Shown: piece by piece, positions 42,112-49,625 of the stretch
Numbering within the stretch: the first letter of the stretch is position 1
Layout of the letters: every line of letters begins with the position of its first letter
Assembly (NCBI RefSeq): GCF_002257565.1
Contig: NZ_CP022736.1
Span: 4,278,001 to 4,342,000, forward strand
Length of the DNA stretch: 64,000 bases
Reading direction: 5' to 3'
Origin: Herbaspirillum sp. meg3
GTDB lineage: Bacteria > Pseudomonadota > Gammaproteobacteria > Burkholderiales > Burkholderiaceae_D
The notes under the pieces: model-generated
What the model was told of the DNA's origin: nothing
The model's input: only the letters and a program-made list of their open reading frames with translations
Databases searched by the model: none
Position numbers and translations under genes: made by a program

Positions 42112-43329
42112 TTAAACAACCTCTAAATTGAAGAGCTTTCGCACTTCACCCTGCCCTATCAACTCAGGAAACAGTTGATAGTTATTTTTTTCTCGATGAA
42201 CTCGACCGGCAATAATTGACGGATGAATTTTCAGCTCACGTGAAAGCCGATCTATCGACTCCCGACTAGGCGACAAATATGCATCACTTCGTTTCCAAAC
42301 TACTCGTGGAATAAAGGATTCCCTGGCTATGCGATTTGCCTCGACCTCGCGACGGTCTTCAGATGCGGCATCTAGATTATCTAAAAACGTTTCGTCAGCG
42401 CCAATATGCTTCCATAGATGAGCCACTTCATGCATCAAGGTAAACCAAAAATTATCTAGTCGATCAAAACGCAAAGTTAACGCTACGATCGGAGTTCCAT
42501 CTGCATCTTTAAGTGCTGCCCCATCCAGCATTGTTCCTTTTAGATGAGGCTCAATGACAACTGCAATTCCATGCTTCTCTAAAAATTCCACAGCCAAAAG
42601 AGGTCCTTGTTCAAACCAACTTAATTGAGCAAGCTCTTTCAAGAAGGACACAGAAAGAATCTCTGCATCAAACTTTCCTAAGTTCGATTTTTTCTCTCGA
42701 CTCAGCTGTATCACTTTGGCCAGCCATGCAAACAAGGCATATTTGGTACTCGGCGAATACGCGTCACCGCTCAACGTACGCTTAAAAGCTGCATCGCCGA
42801 ATTGAATTCCAATATCAGCAATGAAACGCTGAACAAGCTCTTCAATCGAATCCGACGCCTTATCCGTTAGTTTTCTAACCCATCCCCGAGCGACCATTTC
42901 CTTAATGGGAAACTTCCCCCAATCAAGGTTATCGCCTTTCTGCGCTTGAGATGGCACAGACAGTCCCACTAGCGTCTCTGTAGAGATACCCAAACCAATA
43001 GACAGGGCTCGAATCATCTGAACAGTGAGCGGCCTCTTCCTAGCCAAGACTTCAGATACTCGACTTCTCGTCCCAAAATACGGGACAAGATCGGTTTGCT
43101 TTAGCCCCTGCTCTTCCATTCGGAAAAGAATTGCATCAATTGGATCAGGAGTTTCGACAGGGTACTTTTGATTCTCATAAGAATCGACCAACACCGACAA
43201 GAGTTCTAACCTGTCCGCAGCTGGCGATCCGATGATAGGCATTCCAGCCATCAAACGCTGGATTTCCCCCAGATACTCATGATATTGCTCATCAGAGCGT
43301 ATTACTTTAGGTTCAACCTTAGTTTCCAT
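42112..43329 (-). CDS. HigA-like antitoxin fused to ImmA/IrrE metallopeptidase
   Basis: 405 residues. Residues ~10-125 match the E. coli HigA/YgjM antitoxin layout, with a helix-turn-helix at 75-120 (GLKQTDLVPYFGTRSRVSEV, RKRPLTVQMIRAL). Residues ~230-400 are an ImmA/IrrE Zn peptidase with the HEVAH motif at 300-304 (TLMHEVAHLWKH) and a downstream Glu in REVEANRIARE. ImmA proteins cut a partner repressor after DNA damage (established for ICEBs1). It starts 5 bp after the HigB-like toxin gene. It likely binds the paired palindromes at 43608 and 43656 to repress its own operon (inference). Confidence 0.85.
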   Translation of the reverse strand: METKVEPKVIRSDEQYHEYLGEIQRLMAGMPIIGSPAADRLELLSVLVDSYENQKYPVETPDPIDAILFRMEEQGLKQTDLVPYFGTRSRVSEVLARKRPLTVQMIRALSIGLGISTETLVGLSVPSQAQKGDNLDWGKFPIKEMVARGWVRKLTDKASDSIEELVQRFIADIGIQFGDAAFKRTLSGDAYSPSTKYALFAWLAKVIQLSREKKSNLGKFDAEILSVSFLKELAQLSWFEQGPLLAVEFLEKHGIAVVIEPHLKGTMLDGAALKDADGTPIVALTLRFDRLDNFWFTLMHEVAHLWKHIGADETFLDNLDAASEDRREVEANRIARESFIPRVVWKRSDAYLSPSRESIDRLSRELKIHPSIIAGRVHREKNNYQLFPELIGQGEVRKLFNLEVV

Positions 43330-43334
43330 TGCAA

Positions 43335-43604
43335 TTAAGACATATTTTTCAAATCGGTAACGACCGCAATATTCAACGGAAACATAATCGACAGCTGAAT
43401 TGAATGCGGTTGCGAAGCCACACGGAATAGAAACACATCAACATTTGCCGCTGTGACTGTTGGAAACTGCTTAATGACATCACCTGGATGTTTCCAAGAA
43501 GCATTCACCACTTCAGAAATCCAGTTAACCAACCAAACATCTGTTGTGGCGTCAAGACCGCGCAAAAGTTGCAATTTATTACGTCCCAGTAGTTTCATAA
43601 CCAT
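43335..43604 (-). CDS. higB: HigB-family toxin (RelE-like mRNA interferase)
   Basis: 89 residues. LVNWISEVVNASWKHPGDVIKQFP corresponds in position to the WxxxVxxAxWKxPxDV region of HigB toxins (about residues 25-48). FRVASQPHSIQLSIMFPLNIAVVTDL corresponds to the core beta strands. The usual final HxEYDKI-like end is replaced by a shorter DLKNMS, so activity may be altered. HigB toxins cleave mRNA on the ribosome (established). ATG at 43604 or the ATG two codons later could be the start; neither has a strong ribosome site. The toxin-first order is typical of higBA. Confidence 0.78.
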   Translation of the reverse strand: MVMKLLGRNKLQLLRGLDATTDVWLVNWISEVVNASWKHPGDVIKQFPTVTAANVDVFLFRVASQPHSIQLSIMFPLNIAVVTDLKNMS

Positions 43605-43607
43605 ATC

Positions 43608-43674
43608 TGTTCACGATTTGGGAACAGAATACCAGAATGCAAAGAAATGTCAACATGTTCCCAAAATGGGAACA
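43608..43674 (-). promoter_or_regulatory. higB proximal promoter with paired HigA-type operators
   Basis: On the minus strand TTGACA (43648-43653), 16 bp, TATTCT (43626-43631). A perfect palindrome TGTTCCCA-AAA-TGGGAACA (43656-43674) lies just upstream and an imperfect copy (43608-43626) just downstream, centres 48 bp apart. This brackets the promoter, the usual layout for antitoxin autorepression. Confidence 0.75.
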
Positions 43675-43679
43675 TTAGA

Positions 43680-43708
43680 ATAATACTGTATAAATTCACA
43701 GTATTCAA
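43680..43708 (-). promoter_or_regulatory. LexA-controlled distal promoter of the higB operon
   Basis: Minus-strand TTGAAT (43703-43708), 17-bp spacer, TATTAT (43680-43685). The spacer and its edges form the dyad TACTGT-N8-ACAGTA (43684-43703), an exact CTG-N10-CAG LexA box with extended arms AATACTGT/ACAGTATT. LexA here should block the promoter until SOS induction. Confidence 0.75.
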
Positions 43709-43734
43709 ATTTTACTATGCATCGCTTTAAACAT

Positions 43735-43850
43735 GCTTGCTTGCCGGCTACGGGGAACGCTACGCGTTAGTCTACCGACCCGGCCCCTACGGCAAACATC
43801 GGGCAACAAACCGCCCGACCGCGACATGTTTAAGAAGAACACCGCCTAAG
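43735..43850. other. GC-rich hairpin-bearing noncoding region of the prophage
   Basis: A GC-rich island inside AT-rich phage DNA, between the cargo and the end of the structural genes. It shows imperfect GCCGGCTACGGGG/CCCCTACGGC arms and a second CGGGC-N7-GCCCG-type hairpin. Filamentous phages keep their origins and packaging hairpin in one noncoding region, so this is a candidate. No ORF fits here. Confidence 0.45.
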
Positions 43851-43867
43851 ATTTAAGCCTCCGGTCT

Positions 43868-44122
43868 TCAGTAGATGCCAGCACAACCTACATTGCCCTT
43901 GGCGTGCCGCAAACGCCTCACTACCACCATTCGCACACCTGGCTTAGCGAAGGTGACTACCGAGCTTCCTTGGTAGAGATGCGCTCTTCGCAAGAGGCTC
44001 GGATTGATCTTGACCCATAGTTTTCCGCGGCGAATCTTGATTTGCGACTCTGCGACATATCTCACGCGGCCAGTGAAGCGATCGCGGATTTTTTTAATGC
44101 GATTTTGTGAAAGTAGTGTCAT
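43868..44122 (-). CDS. Small basic phage protein, unknown function
   Basis: 84 residues, very rich in Arg and Lys (RIKKIRDRFTGRVRY, KIRRGKLWVKINPSLLRRAH), with no membrane segment or signal. It starts 3 bp after the secretin gene and is the last cistron of the leftward structural operon. Its basic character suggests nucleic-acid binding; it could equally be a morphogenesis or host-takeover factor. I do not recognise the family. Confidence 0.55.
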   Translation of the reverse strand: MTLLSQNRIKKIRDRFTGRVRYVAESQIKIRRGKLWVKINPSLLRRAHLYQGSSVVTFAKPGVRMVVVRRLRHAKGNVGCAGIY

Positions 44123-44125
44123 GGG

Positions 44126-45370
44126 CTAGATACGTGTCAACTTGAGAATAAGAAGGATCTCTGTCTTCGTATTACTGGAATTTAGTGATTGAAGAAATTT
44201 CGGGAAAAAGGAAAGCCCACTGCGTGAATCGCTGCTTTTATTTTCGCCAAGACCGCCCATAACAACCAATTCACCGTCCGCTAACGTGAGTACCGATCCC
44301 ATCTCGCGCTTCTTCAATGTAGGAGATGAATTCACTCCAGTGTTGGTACTAACAAAACTGGATGTCTGCTGCATAACCGTCAAATCTACTACTGACTCAC
44401 GCACTATTGGCTGGATATTGAATATCGCTCCACTCGGTTTGTACTCAACAGACTGCAACGGTGTGTTCGCGTTTCCGCCATAGCTAACTTGAGATAAAAC
44501 CGGAACATCCTCCCCAACAACCAAATAGCCGGTCTCTCCCGATGTCACTCGCATAATCGGTGTTGAAATCAGATTAAATCGACTGTCAGAAGAAAAATTT
44601 GATAAAACGGCATTGATACTGACGTTAGTAAACTTGAAGATATTCGAGAGGGGATCAATTACTTGACCAAGCGAAGCGCCAAACTTCCCATTCAAGAGAT
44701 TTAGCGCAATGCTGGCGGCACCTCCATCACTATTAGAGGTTTGTACCTCATACAAAATAGCCTGAACCATGACACTCTTCTTGGGAATATCGACCTGCAA
44801 CATGACCTGCTTCAGCCGAGCGATCTCTTCAGCCGACCCCAAAAATACTAACGTGTCGCTTCTTCGATCAACGAGCGCAGCGGCAGAGCCACTAGGTACG
44901 GATCGTTGAGGCGCCATGTTTTCAGGAGCAGCATGGATTGCCTTCTTCGCGGTGAATTGGCCTTTAAATAGCGGAGCCAGAAGATCACTCAAATACGATC
45001 CGTCCCGGTATCGAGGCTGGTACACATATACGTCAGGGGGCGGCTCGACATACTCTTCTTTGATCTTCTTTGTGACATATGCGATTCCGTCGCGATTGGT
45101 GATTATTAAGCCGACCGATTCGAGAAAGCCAGATAGAAATCGGGAGAAATCTCCCATCTGAGCGTCATATCGAAAGGAAACGATACGCTTGTCCGCCAAG
45201 ACTTCTGGATCAATCACATAAGGCGTGTCTTTTGTTTCGGCATATATCAATTGCACGACCTGCGCAATCTGCACTTCGCGAAACTCCAAGCGTGACGGCA
45301 CCACCTCTTTCCTTCCAGCGAACGACGGTATTGCGAAGCACAGAAGAATCACAAGCAAGATTTTTTTCAT
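44126..45370 (-). CDS. Phage secretin (pIV-like)
   Basis: Outer-membrane channel through which filamentous virions leave, 414 residues. The Sec signal is MKKILLVILLCFAIPSFAG. An N-terminal domain follows (EVQIAQVVQLIYAETKDTPY), then the secretin core VGEDVPVLSQVSYGG, SGAIFNIQPIVRESVVDLTV and LTLADGELVVMGGLG. The ATG at 45370 is chosen; a TTG at 45379 would overlap zot. Some inoviruses such as CTXphi borrow the host secretin; this one brings its own. Length agrees with pIV (about 425). Confidence 0.9.
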   Translation of the reverse strand: MKKILLVILLCFAIPSFAGRKEVVPSRLEFREVQIAQVVQLIYAETKDTPYVIDPEVLADKRIVSFRYDAQMGDFSRFLSGFLESVGLIITNRDGIAYVTKKIKEEYVEPPPDVYVYQPRYRDGSYLSDLLAPLFKGQFTAKKAIHAAPENMAPQRSVPSGSAAALVDRRSDTLVFLGSAEEIARLKQVMLQVDIPKKSVMVQAILYEVQTSNSDGGAASIALNLLNGKFGASLGQVIDPLSNIFKFTNVSINAVLSNFSSDSRFNLISTPIMRVTSGETGYLVVGEDVPVLSQVSYGGNANTPLQSVEYKPSGAIFNIQPIVRESVVDLTVMQQTSSFVSTNTGVNSSPTLKKREMGSVLTLADGELVVMGGLGENKSSDSRSGLSFFPKFLQSLNSSNTKTEILLILKLTRI

Positions 45371-45375
45371 GGCCG

Positions 45376-46497
45376 TCAAGGGTGATTAGTTGGCATCTGG
45401 CCAAGAGGTGGCAGAGGAGGTTTTACAATCGCATCGGTGCTCACAGGTACACCGGCAGATCCGGTCCATACCGTCACTAATGATTGATCCACACTTCCCG
45501 TCATTGAATAGCGAGATCCATTGAAGACAGATGGCGACTCAACCCTTAAAACACCGCGAGGATCAGCCAATACAACGAAAGATTCGTTGCGCACCATATA
45601 GCTGCCGACGATGCGCCATATCTCACTGCGCTGAGGCGGTGCTACTGAAACGTTTCCTGGTGAACCTTGGGGAGCCGGTTTTGCAGCGATCCCCGATTGA
45701 GCAACTGACTGGCCAGGATTCTCGTTGTTCTGTTTAGGATGAAAGAAGCGCCATATCGCAAATCCGCAGCCCAACGTGACTATTACGAGTGTTCCGAAAG
45801 TGATCCAGATCCGCTTGCCGCCAAATTTATTCTGTCGCTGATCGACCGTCTCAGTCTTTCCACTGACTCCGCCCTTAAACGAGCTATAGAGAGGGAAAAT
45901 CTCTTTTTTATATTTACGTATCCACGTACCAACAAGCGTGGCTTTATTGAGCTTGTATCCCTCCCAGCAGTTGATGCTGTAGGTATTGTTCATGCCCAAC
46001 GACACCTTCTTGTGTGTCTTAAACGTGAAAGCAACAACGTTCTTTAAGAATCGATTGAGCGTGCTGATGTCCTGCACCATCAAGACAAGATCACATGCCA
46101 CGCCAGTCTCTTCGTCAGTGAAATGCCCGTGCTCCAAGAAGAATGACTGATGGTTTTTGTGGATCTTTCCGACACCCCAGAAGCGCCATGCTTCATCGAT
46201 GCAGACAATATCCCCAGGCTGGACGACAGTGTCTACGTGAGCGCTTTTCATGTCATCGAAATATGGAAAGAAATCTTCTCGAAAGACATCCTGATTGTCG
46301 ACATGAATTACTTTCCCCAAAGACGAGATGGGAGTGTTCTGCTTCTCGAATATGTATTGATGAATTTTTGATTCGGAAATGCCGTCGATATTTGTCACCA
46401 CGCGTCGCCCACGAGCGATTGCAGGCAAGATTACCTCCGACACAACCTCATAGCTTTTTCCTGAGCGCATCAGGCCCGTATATGCATTGATGGGCAT
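45376..46497 (-). CDS. Zot-family assembly ATPase (pI-like)
   Basis: Inner-membrane morphogenesis ATPase, 373 residues. Walker A is GLMRSGKS at 8-15, Walker B DIVCIDEAWRFW near 96-107, and a single membrane helix at ~230-250 (WITFGTLVIVTLGCGFAIWR). The periplasmic tail is Pro/Gly-rich and probably contacts the secretin encoded next. It is the hallmark gene of inoviruses. It starts 3 bp after the DUF2523 gene. Confidence 0.93.
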   Translation of the reverse strand: MPINAYTGLMRSGKSYEVVSEVILPAIARGRRVVTNIDGISESKIHQYIFEKQNTPISSLGKVIHVDNQDVFREDFFPYFDDMKSAHVDTVVQPGDIVCIDEAWRFWGVGKIHKNHQSFFLEHGHFTDEETGVACDLVLMVQDISTLNRFLKNVVAFTFKTHKKVSLGMNNTYSINCWEGYKLNKATLVGTWIRKYKKEIFPLYSSFKGGVSGKTETVDQRQNKFGGKRIWITFGTLVIVTLGCGFAIWRFFHPKQNNENPGQSVAQSGIAAKPAPQGSPGNVSVAPPQRSEIWRIVGSYMVRNESFVVLADPRGVLRVESPSVFNGSRYSMTGSVDQSLVTVWTGSAGVPVSTDAIVKPPLPPLGQMPTNHP

Positions 46498-46500
46498 AAG

Positions 46501-46788
46501 CTATCCGATGATAGGTAAGCGGCGAATGACAAATCGCGTCACGAATGCAGATAGCAGCGCTGGCATTCCGTAAGAGATATTAAAAAGGTCGAGGAAGTAC
46601 CAAACTCCACTCGGCATTCCCGCCAGTGAATTTGTTAGGCCAGAGGCTGTAGGCAAGAGCGGAGAAAGTATTTGAAGAAACTCAGTGACAACAAAAAAGA
46701 GGCCAAAGTACAAAACGAACTTCACTATCACTGACCTGAAGACGAAGCCAAGGAGAACATTGACCGCTGATGCCAAAATCGCAAACAT
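46501..46788 (-). CDS. DUF2523-type minor coat protein (pVI-like)
   Basis: 95 residues with three hydrophobic segments (FAILASAVNVLLGFVF, FVLYFGLFFVVTEFLQIL, YGMPALLSAFVTRFVI). Length, hydrophobicity and position between the adsorption protein and zot match pVI/DUF2523 proteins that cap the virion end. The ATG at 46788 is chosen because it begins 5 bp after the preceding stop; a longer frame would overlap that gene by 94 bp. Confidence 0.85.
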   Translation of the reverse strand: MFAILASAVNVLLGFVFRSVIVKFVLYFGLFFVVTEFLQILSPLLPTASGLTNSLAGMPSGVWYFLDLFNISYGMPALLSAFVTRFVIRRLPIIG

Positions 46789-46793
46789 AATTC

Positions 46794-48209
46794 TCAGGCC
46801 CTCAAGATGATGAACATAGCAGCAATCGTCCAAACAAAGGCCATCGTGGCATAGAGTGTTGCTCTGATCGATTCCAGAAGATCGCAATGCGCGCTCAACA
46901 CCAGCGATCTACCGAACAGATTCATGGTCGGCTTGGGACAGACTGACTCGTGAGAGGGAACAACGAAATTCTTCAACGTGGGGAAGAGGTTCAGCAGTGG
47001 ATCAAGAATCATCTTCGCGGTCGGAGCTGATTCAAGCGTTGGCGTTGCGACAGCCGGGTCAGCTCCCAGGTCTATTTGAACCTTGTTGACGACATTCACA
47101 TTTGGGGTATTCACCACGTTGACGTTTGTTCCTACGCCCGGGTCAGTACTAGGATTTGTTGAAGGCTGTCCCGGTGTTATAGACGGGGATATCGGCACGG
47201 CTTGACCGGCGCCACTCGATACCGGAGCGATTAGCTCCGAATTGCTAGGCCATGTCGAGGGATTAGACGACTGCACACTGGCAGCGTCTGCAGTTGTGAC
47301 CGGATCTGTAGTGGAGTACGGCACTCCCTGATAGCCAGGCTGAGAGGCGGCTCGCTGCCACAACATATTGGCTAAACTTGCGATTACCGAGGCGTCCGCA
47401 GCCTTATCTAATTCCGTCTGTGGGACTGCGGCTGCGATATCAGAAATCTTGCCTTTGACCGTAGCTGAATACAGAGGGTTATTGATCATACTGAATTGAT
47501 AGGTGCCAGTAATCCAAGTGGATTGAGGCGTTGTATTTCCTCCCGATCCAATTCTTCTAGCACCGCACGTAATAACAGAGTTCACTTCAGCACTGCATGG
47601 CACATCGAACACAGCCCCTGTACCACCGCCTAAGTTAATCCATCCTTGAACTGCTAATTGCATACAGGTCGTTGGCTCATCGCAATAGACTGTAATCCCG
47701 TGAAAGTTGAATACGCCGTTAGGAATTCGTAGGCGAGTAGATCCCACTATGTGACCAGCACTGTCCACTTTTAAGCCGCTTTGAACATATGTGTTGCTAC
47801 CACTAGGCGTGGTCACTGTTCCAGTTGGCGTACCAGCAGTCGTTCGCAGGACAAATTTTGCGGCAGAACTATCGTCATCAAAAAATACCTTGTAAGCGCC
47901 ATACGCAAGACCGCCGACGATAGCCGCAGCTCCCAAGCCGGCAGCCAATGACAGCCAAACTGGTGCCGTAGCAGCAGTCGCAGCGGTTACTGCGACGTCA
48001 GCCGCTATCCCAGCAGCAATGGAGGCAACTCCTGTATAGGTCGCCGCAACCCTCGGATCGTTGGCTGCAAATCCACGCCGTATCGCGGTTTTTTCGATGG
48101 TCTGAGCAACGGCCTTATTAACCGACCCAGAGAAATTAGGAAGAGCGCCAGCGTCGGCTCTCAGCACGACTAGCAGCCCCATCACCAAGCAGAGAAAGCG
48201 TTTATACAT
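46794..48209 (-). CDS. TspB-type adsorption protein (pIII analogue)
   Basis: 471-residue virion-tip protein. The signal peptide MYKRFLCLVMGLLVVLRADA is followed by an Ala-rich hydrophobic region (~75-110). A long Ser/Thr/Pro/Val-rich low-complexity linker lies at ~300-390 (ITPGQPSTNPSTDPGVGTN). The C-terminal anchor is FVWTIAAMFIILRA. The CPKPTMNLFGRSLVLSAHCDLL segment before the anchor is typical of the TspB C-terminal domain known from Neisseria filamentous phages. ATG at 48209 is used; a TTG two codons upstream is possible. It sets host range by binding a pilus or envelope receptor (family knowledge). Confidence 0.85.
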   Translation of the reverse strand: MYKRFLCLVMGLLVVLRADAGALPNFSGSVNKAVAQTIEKTAIRRGFAANDPRVAATYTGVASIAAGIAADVAVTAATAATAPVWLSLAAGLGAAAIVGGLAYGAYKVFFDDDSSAAKFVLRTTAGTPTGTVTTPSGSNTYVQSGLKVDSAGHIVGSTRLRIPNGVFNFHGITVYCDEPTTCMQLAVQGWINLGGGTGAVFDVPCSAEVNSVITCGARRIGSGGNTTPQSTWITGTYQFSMINNPLYSATVKGKISDIAAAVPQTELDKAADASVIASLANMLWQRAASQPGYQGVPYSTTDPVTTADAASVQSSNPSTWPSNSELIAPVSSGAGQAVPISPSITPGQPSTNPSTDPGVGTNVNVVNTPNVNVVNKVQIDLGADPAVATPTLESAPTAKMILDPLLNLFPTLKNFVVPSHESVCPKPTMNLFGRSLVLSAHCDLLESIRATLYATMAFVWTIAAMFIILRA

Positions 48210-48211
48210 AG

Positions 48212-48418
48212 TCAAAGGAATTCGATAGGTACAGCCAGCGCTATTAGTGCGACGACCAACAAAAGATAGAGCGCACGCTGATATCCGATTAATTCAAGAG
48301 GTCGGCAAAATGCCTGGATAAATGGATCTGACCAATGATCAAAATCGTCATTCAGAAACTGGAATGCGAGGGAGAGGAAATAGCAAATGCACAGGAGTAG
48401 AAAAATTATCTTTTCCAT
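48212..48418 (-). CDS. Small two-helix membrane protein of the virion operon
   Basis: 68 residues with two membrane segments (IIFLLLCICYFLSLAFQFL and ALYLLLVVALIALAVPI). It lies between the 29-residue coat-like peptide and the adsorption protein, with its stop next to the latter's start. Position suggests a minor coat or assembly protein; no family recognised. Confidence 0.6.
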   Translation of the reverse strand: MEKIIFLLLCICYFLSLAFQFLNDDFDHWSDPFIQAFCRPLELIGYQRALYLLLVVALIALAVPIEFL

Positions 48419-48422
48419 AGAA

Positions 48423-48512
48423 TCATCCGTTCTTTAAACCTTCGATTACCGCCCATGCCGACGCTATCCCCCACACGAACATCGCCAGATACCAAAGCTG
48501 ATTGATCGTCAT
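48423..48512 (-). CDS. 29-residue hydrophobic peptide, pVII/pIX-like
   Basis: MTINQLWYLAMFVWGIASAW is the N-terminal two thirds, a single membrane helix, followed by a short charged end. GGAGTGTCTG before the ATG is a good ribosome site. Size (pVII 33 and pIX 32 residues in Ff phages), hydrophobicity and position next to the major coat gene support a virion-tip minor coat protein. Too short for most gene finders. Confidence 0.65.
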   Translation of the reverse strand: MTINQLWYLAMFVWGIASAWAVIEGLKNG

Positions 48513-48530
48513 CAGACACTCCTTACATTG

Positions 48531-48560
48531 AAAAAATTGGGGTGCAACTTCGCACCCCAA
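48531..48560 (-). terminator. Terminator after the major coat gene
   Basis: TTGGGGTGC/GCACCCCAA stem followed by six T residues on the minus strand, 12 bp after the coat stop. Filamentous phages place a terminator here to keep coat mRNA abundant over downstream genes. Confidence 0.88.
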
Positions 48561-48572
48561 CGACACTACCGA

Positions 48573-48794
48573 TTAGCCGCCTTTCAGCATGGCCAGCGCG
48601 ATCTTTGCGCCCTTCACTGCGATGTAAACAACGGCCAACATGCCTGCAATCGACAAGACTGCGGTGGTGACTGTGCCAAAGTCCACTGCGGACGTCAGAC
48701 CGGTCATATCTGGACCACCACCCGCCGCCATTGCTGAACCTGCTGCAACGGTAGTGACAACCGCGGCCACACTGCGCTTCACAAATTTATTCAT
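48573..48794 (-). CDS. Major coat protein (pVIII-like)
   Basis: 73-residue precursor. The Sec signal MNKFVKRSVAAVVTTVAAGS ends at AMA and leaves a mature protein of ~50 residues. That has an acidic/amphipathic start, a membrane helix (AVLSIAGMLAVVYIAVKG) and a basic end (KGAKIALAMLKGG). This is the architecture and size of Ff pVIII. AGGAGAAATTTG precedes the ATG; a longer upstream frame lacks such a site. The terminator directly downstream supports high expression. Confidence 0.92.
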   Translation of the reverse strand: MNKFVKRSVAAVVTTVAAGSAMAAGGGPDMTGLTSAVDFGTVTTAVLSIAGMLAVVYIAVKGAKIALAMLKGG

Positions 48795-48841
48795 CAAATT
48801 TCTCCTATAAAAATCCGGAATACCGTCCGGTCGGTTACTCG

Positions 48842-49102
48842 CTACCTGCGAATCATGTTTAGGATCGTTCCTGCCGACTTCGAAACCAAAAACAATCCCA
48901 CTACAAAAGTAAATCCCAACGTCCACAGACTCGCTGCAGCGCTATAGTCAAACGGAGCATTCTGGGCTTCTATGCTCTGAGCCTGAGACGGATCAATGAC
49001 GTAAGCCTGAATGACACTGATAGCTGTCCCAGCTGGACATGGAGCCTGTCCGAATTGCGAAGGAACGCAGACCAATATTGTTTGCACTGCTCCCATCTGC
49101 AT
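48842..49102 (-). CDS. Small membrane protein upstream of the major coat gene
   Basis: 86 residues with a single C-terminal membrane helix (LWTLGFTFVVGLFLVSKSAG) and a short basic tail (NMIRR). The N-terminal part has two Cys (VCVPSQFGQAPCPAG) that could form a disulphide. AGGGGAAATGTA precedes the ATG. Such proteins are common just before the coat gene in related inoviruses and may be minor coat proteins; function not known. Confidence 0.65.
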   Translation of the reverse strand: MQMGAVQTILVCVPSQFGQAPCPAGTAISVIQAYVIDPSQAQSIEAQNAPFDYSAAASLWTLGFTFVVGLFLVSKSAGTILNMIRR

Positions 49103-49113
49103 TACATTTCCCC

Positions 49114-49299
49114 TTAGGCCTCATAGAAAGACTCAACGAAAAACCCTTCGCCGCAATGAACGCCTGCCGTTTCGACAGCGGACTCATAGTCATCGAACCG
49201 ACCAGCTGCGCTGAACCAGGGCGTATAACTCACATCACCAAAATGAGGACAAAGGAAAAGCGCGCTCTCTTTGTCCTGAACAATGAAAACGCGCCTCAT
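49114..49299 (-). CDS. Small phage protein, unknown
   Basis: 61 residues, acidic and aromatic-rich (DYESAVETAGVHCGEGFFVE). It fills the gap between the ssDNA-binding protein (2 bp upstream) and the next small gene (11 bp downstream), so operon position supports a real gene. No membrane segment, no family recognised. Confidence 0.55.
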   Translation of the reverse strand: MRRVFIVQDKESALFLCPHFGDVSYTPWFSAAGRFDDYESAVETAGVHCGEGFFVESFYEA

Positions 49300-49301
49300 G
49301 C

Positions 49302-49613
49302 TTATGCCGCTGCTTTCTGTTTAGCGATTTCGATTGGTTTCAGATCAGCTAACTGTGTTTTTTGCGCCTTCCCGGTCGTGACAATTTCCAATGTAGCTTC
49401 GGCCACAAACGGAAAGGGCAAATGCTTGTACTTGTTGTATTCGTCGGATGTTCCCATCGAATACTCGACCGCTGAAAATCCCTTCGCATTGCCCTTTGAA
49501 TCGTCCAATCCGGTCTCGACATACACTTTCGTGCTGTCGTAAGCAGTTCCGTTTTCCAACGTTCCTTTGGACGCTTTCATGCCGAGCACCTTGATTTGCG
49601 ATGTGAATTTCAT
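49302..49613 (-). CDS. ssDNA-binding protein (pV-like)
   Basis: 103 residues. MKFTSQIKVLGMKASKGTLE begins a beta-rich OB-type protein, with GTAYDSTKVYVETGLDD and VAEATLEIVTTGKAQKTQL as further strands. Size and position right after the replication gene match helix-destabilising pV proteins that coat new single strands and shift replication to packaging. AAAAGGAACTCAAC precedes the ATG. Confidence 0.8.
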   Translation of the reverse strand: MKFTSQIKVLGMKASKGTLENGTAYDSTKVYVETGLDDSKGNAKGFSAVEYSMGTSDEYNKYKHLPFPFVAEATLEIVTTGKAQKTQLADLKPIEIAKQKAAA

Positions 49614-49625
49614 GTTGAGTTCCTT

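Noticed and set aside
46788..46887. Longer N terminus for the DUF2523 protein.
   Set aside because: It would overlap the adsorption-protein gene by 94 bp and adds non-family sequence; the ATG at 46788 is a better fit.
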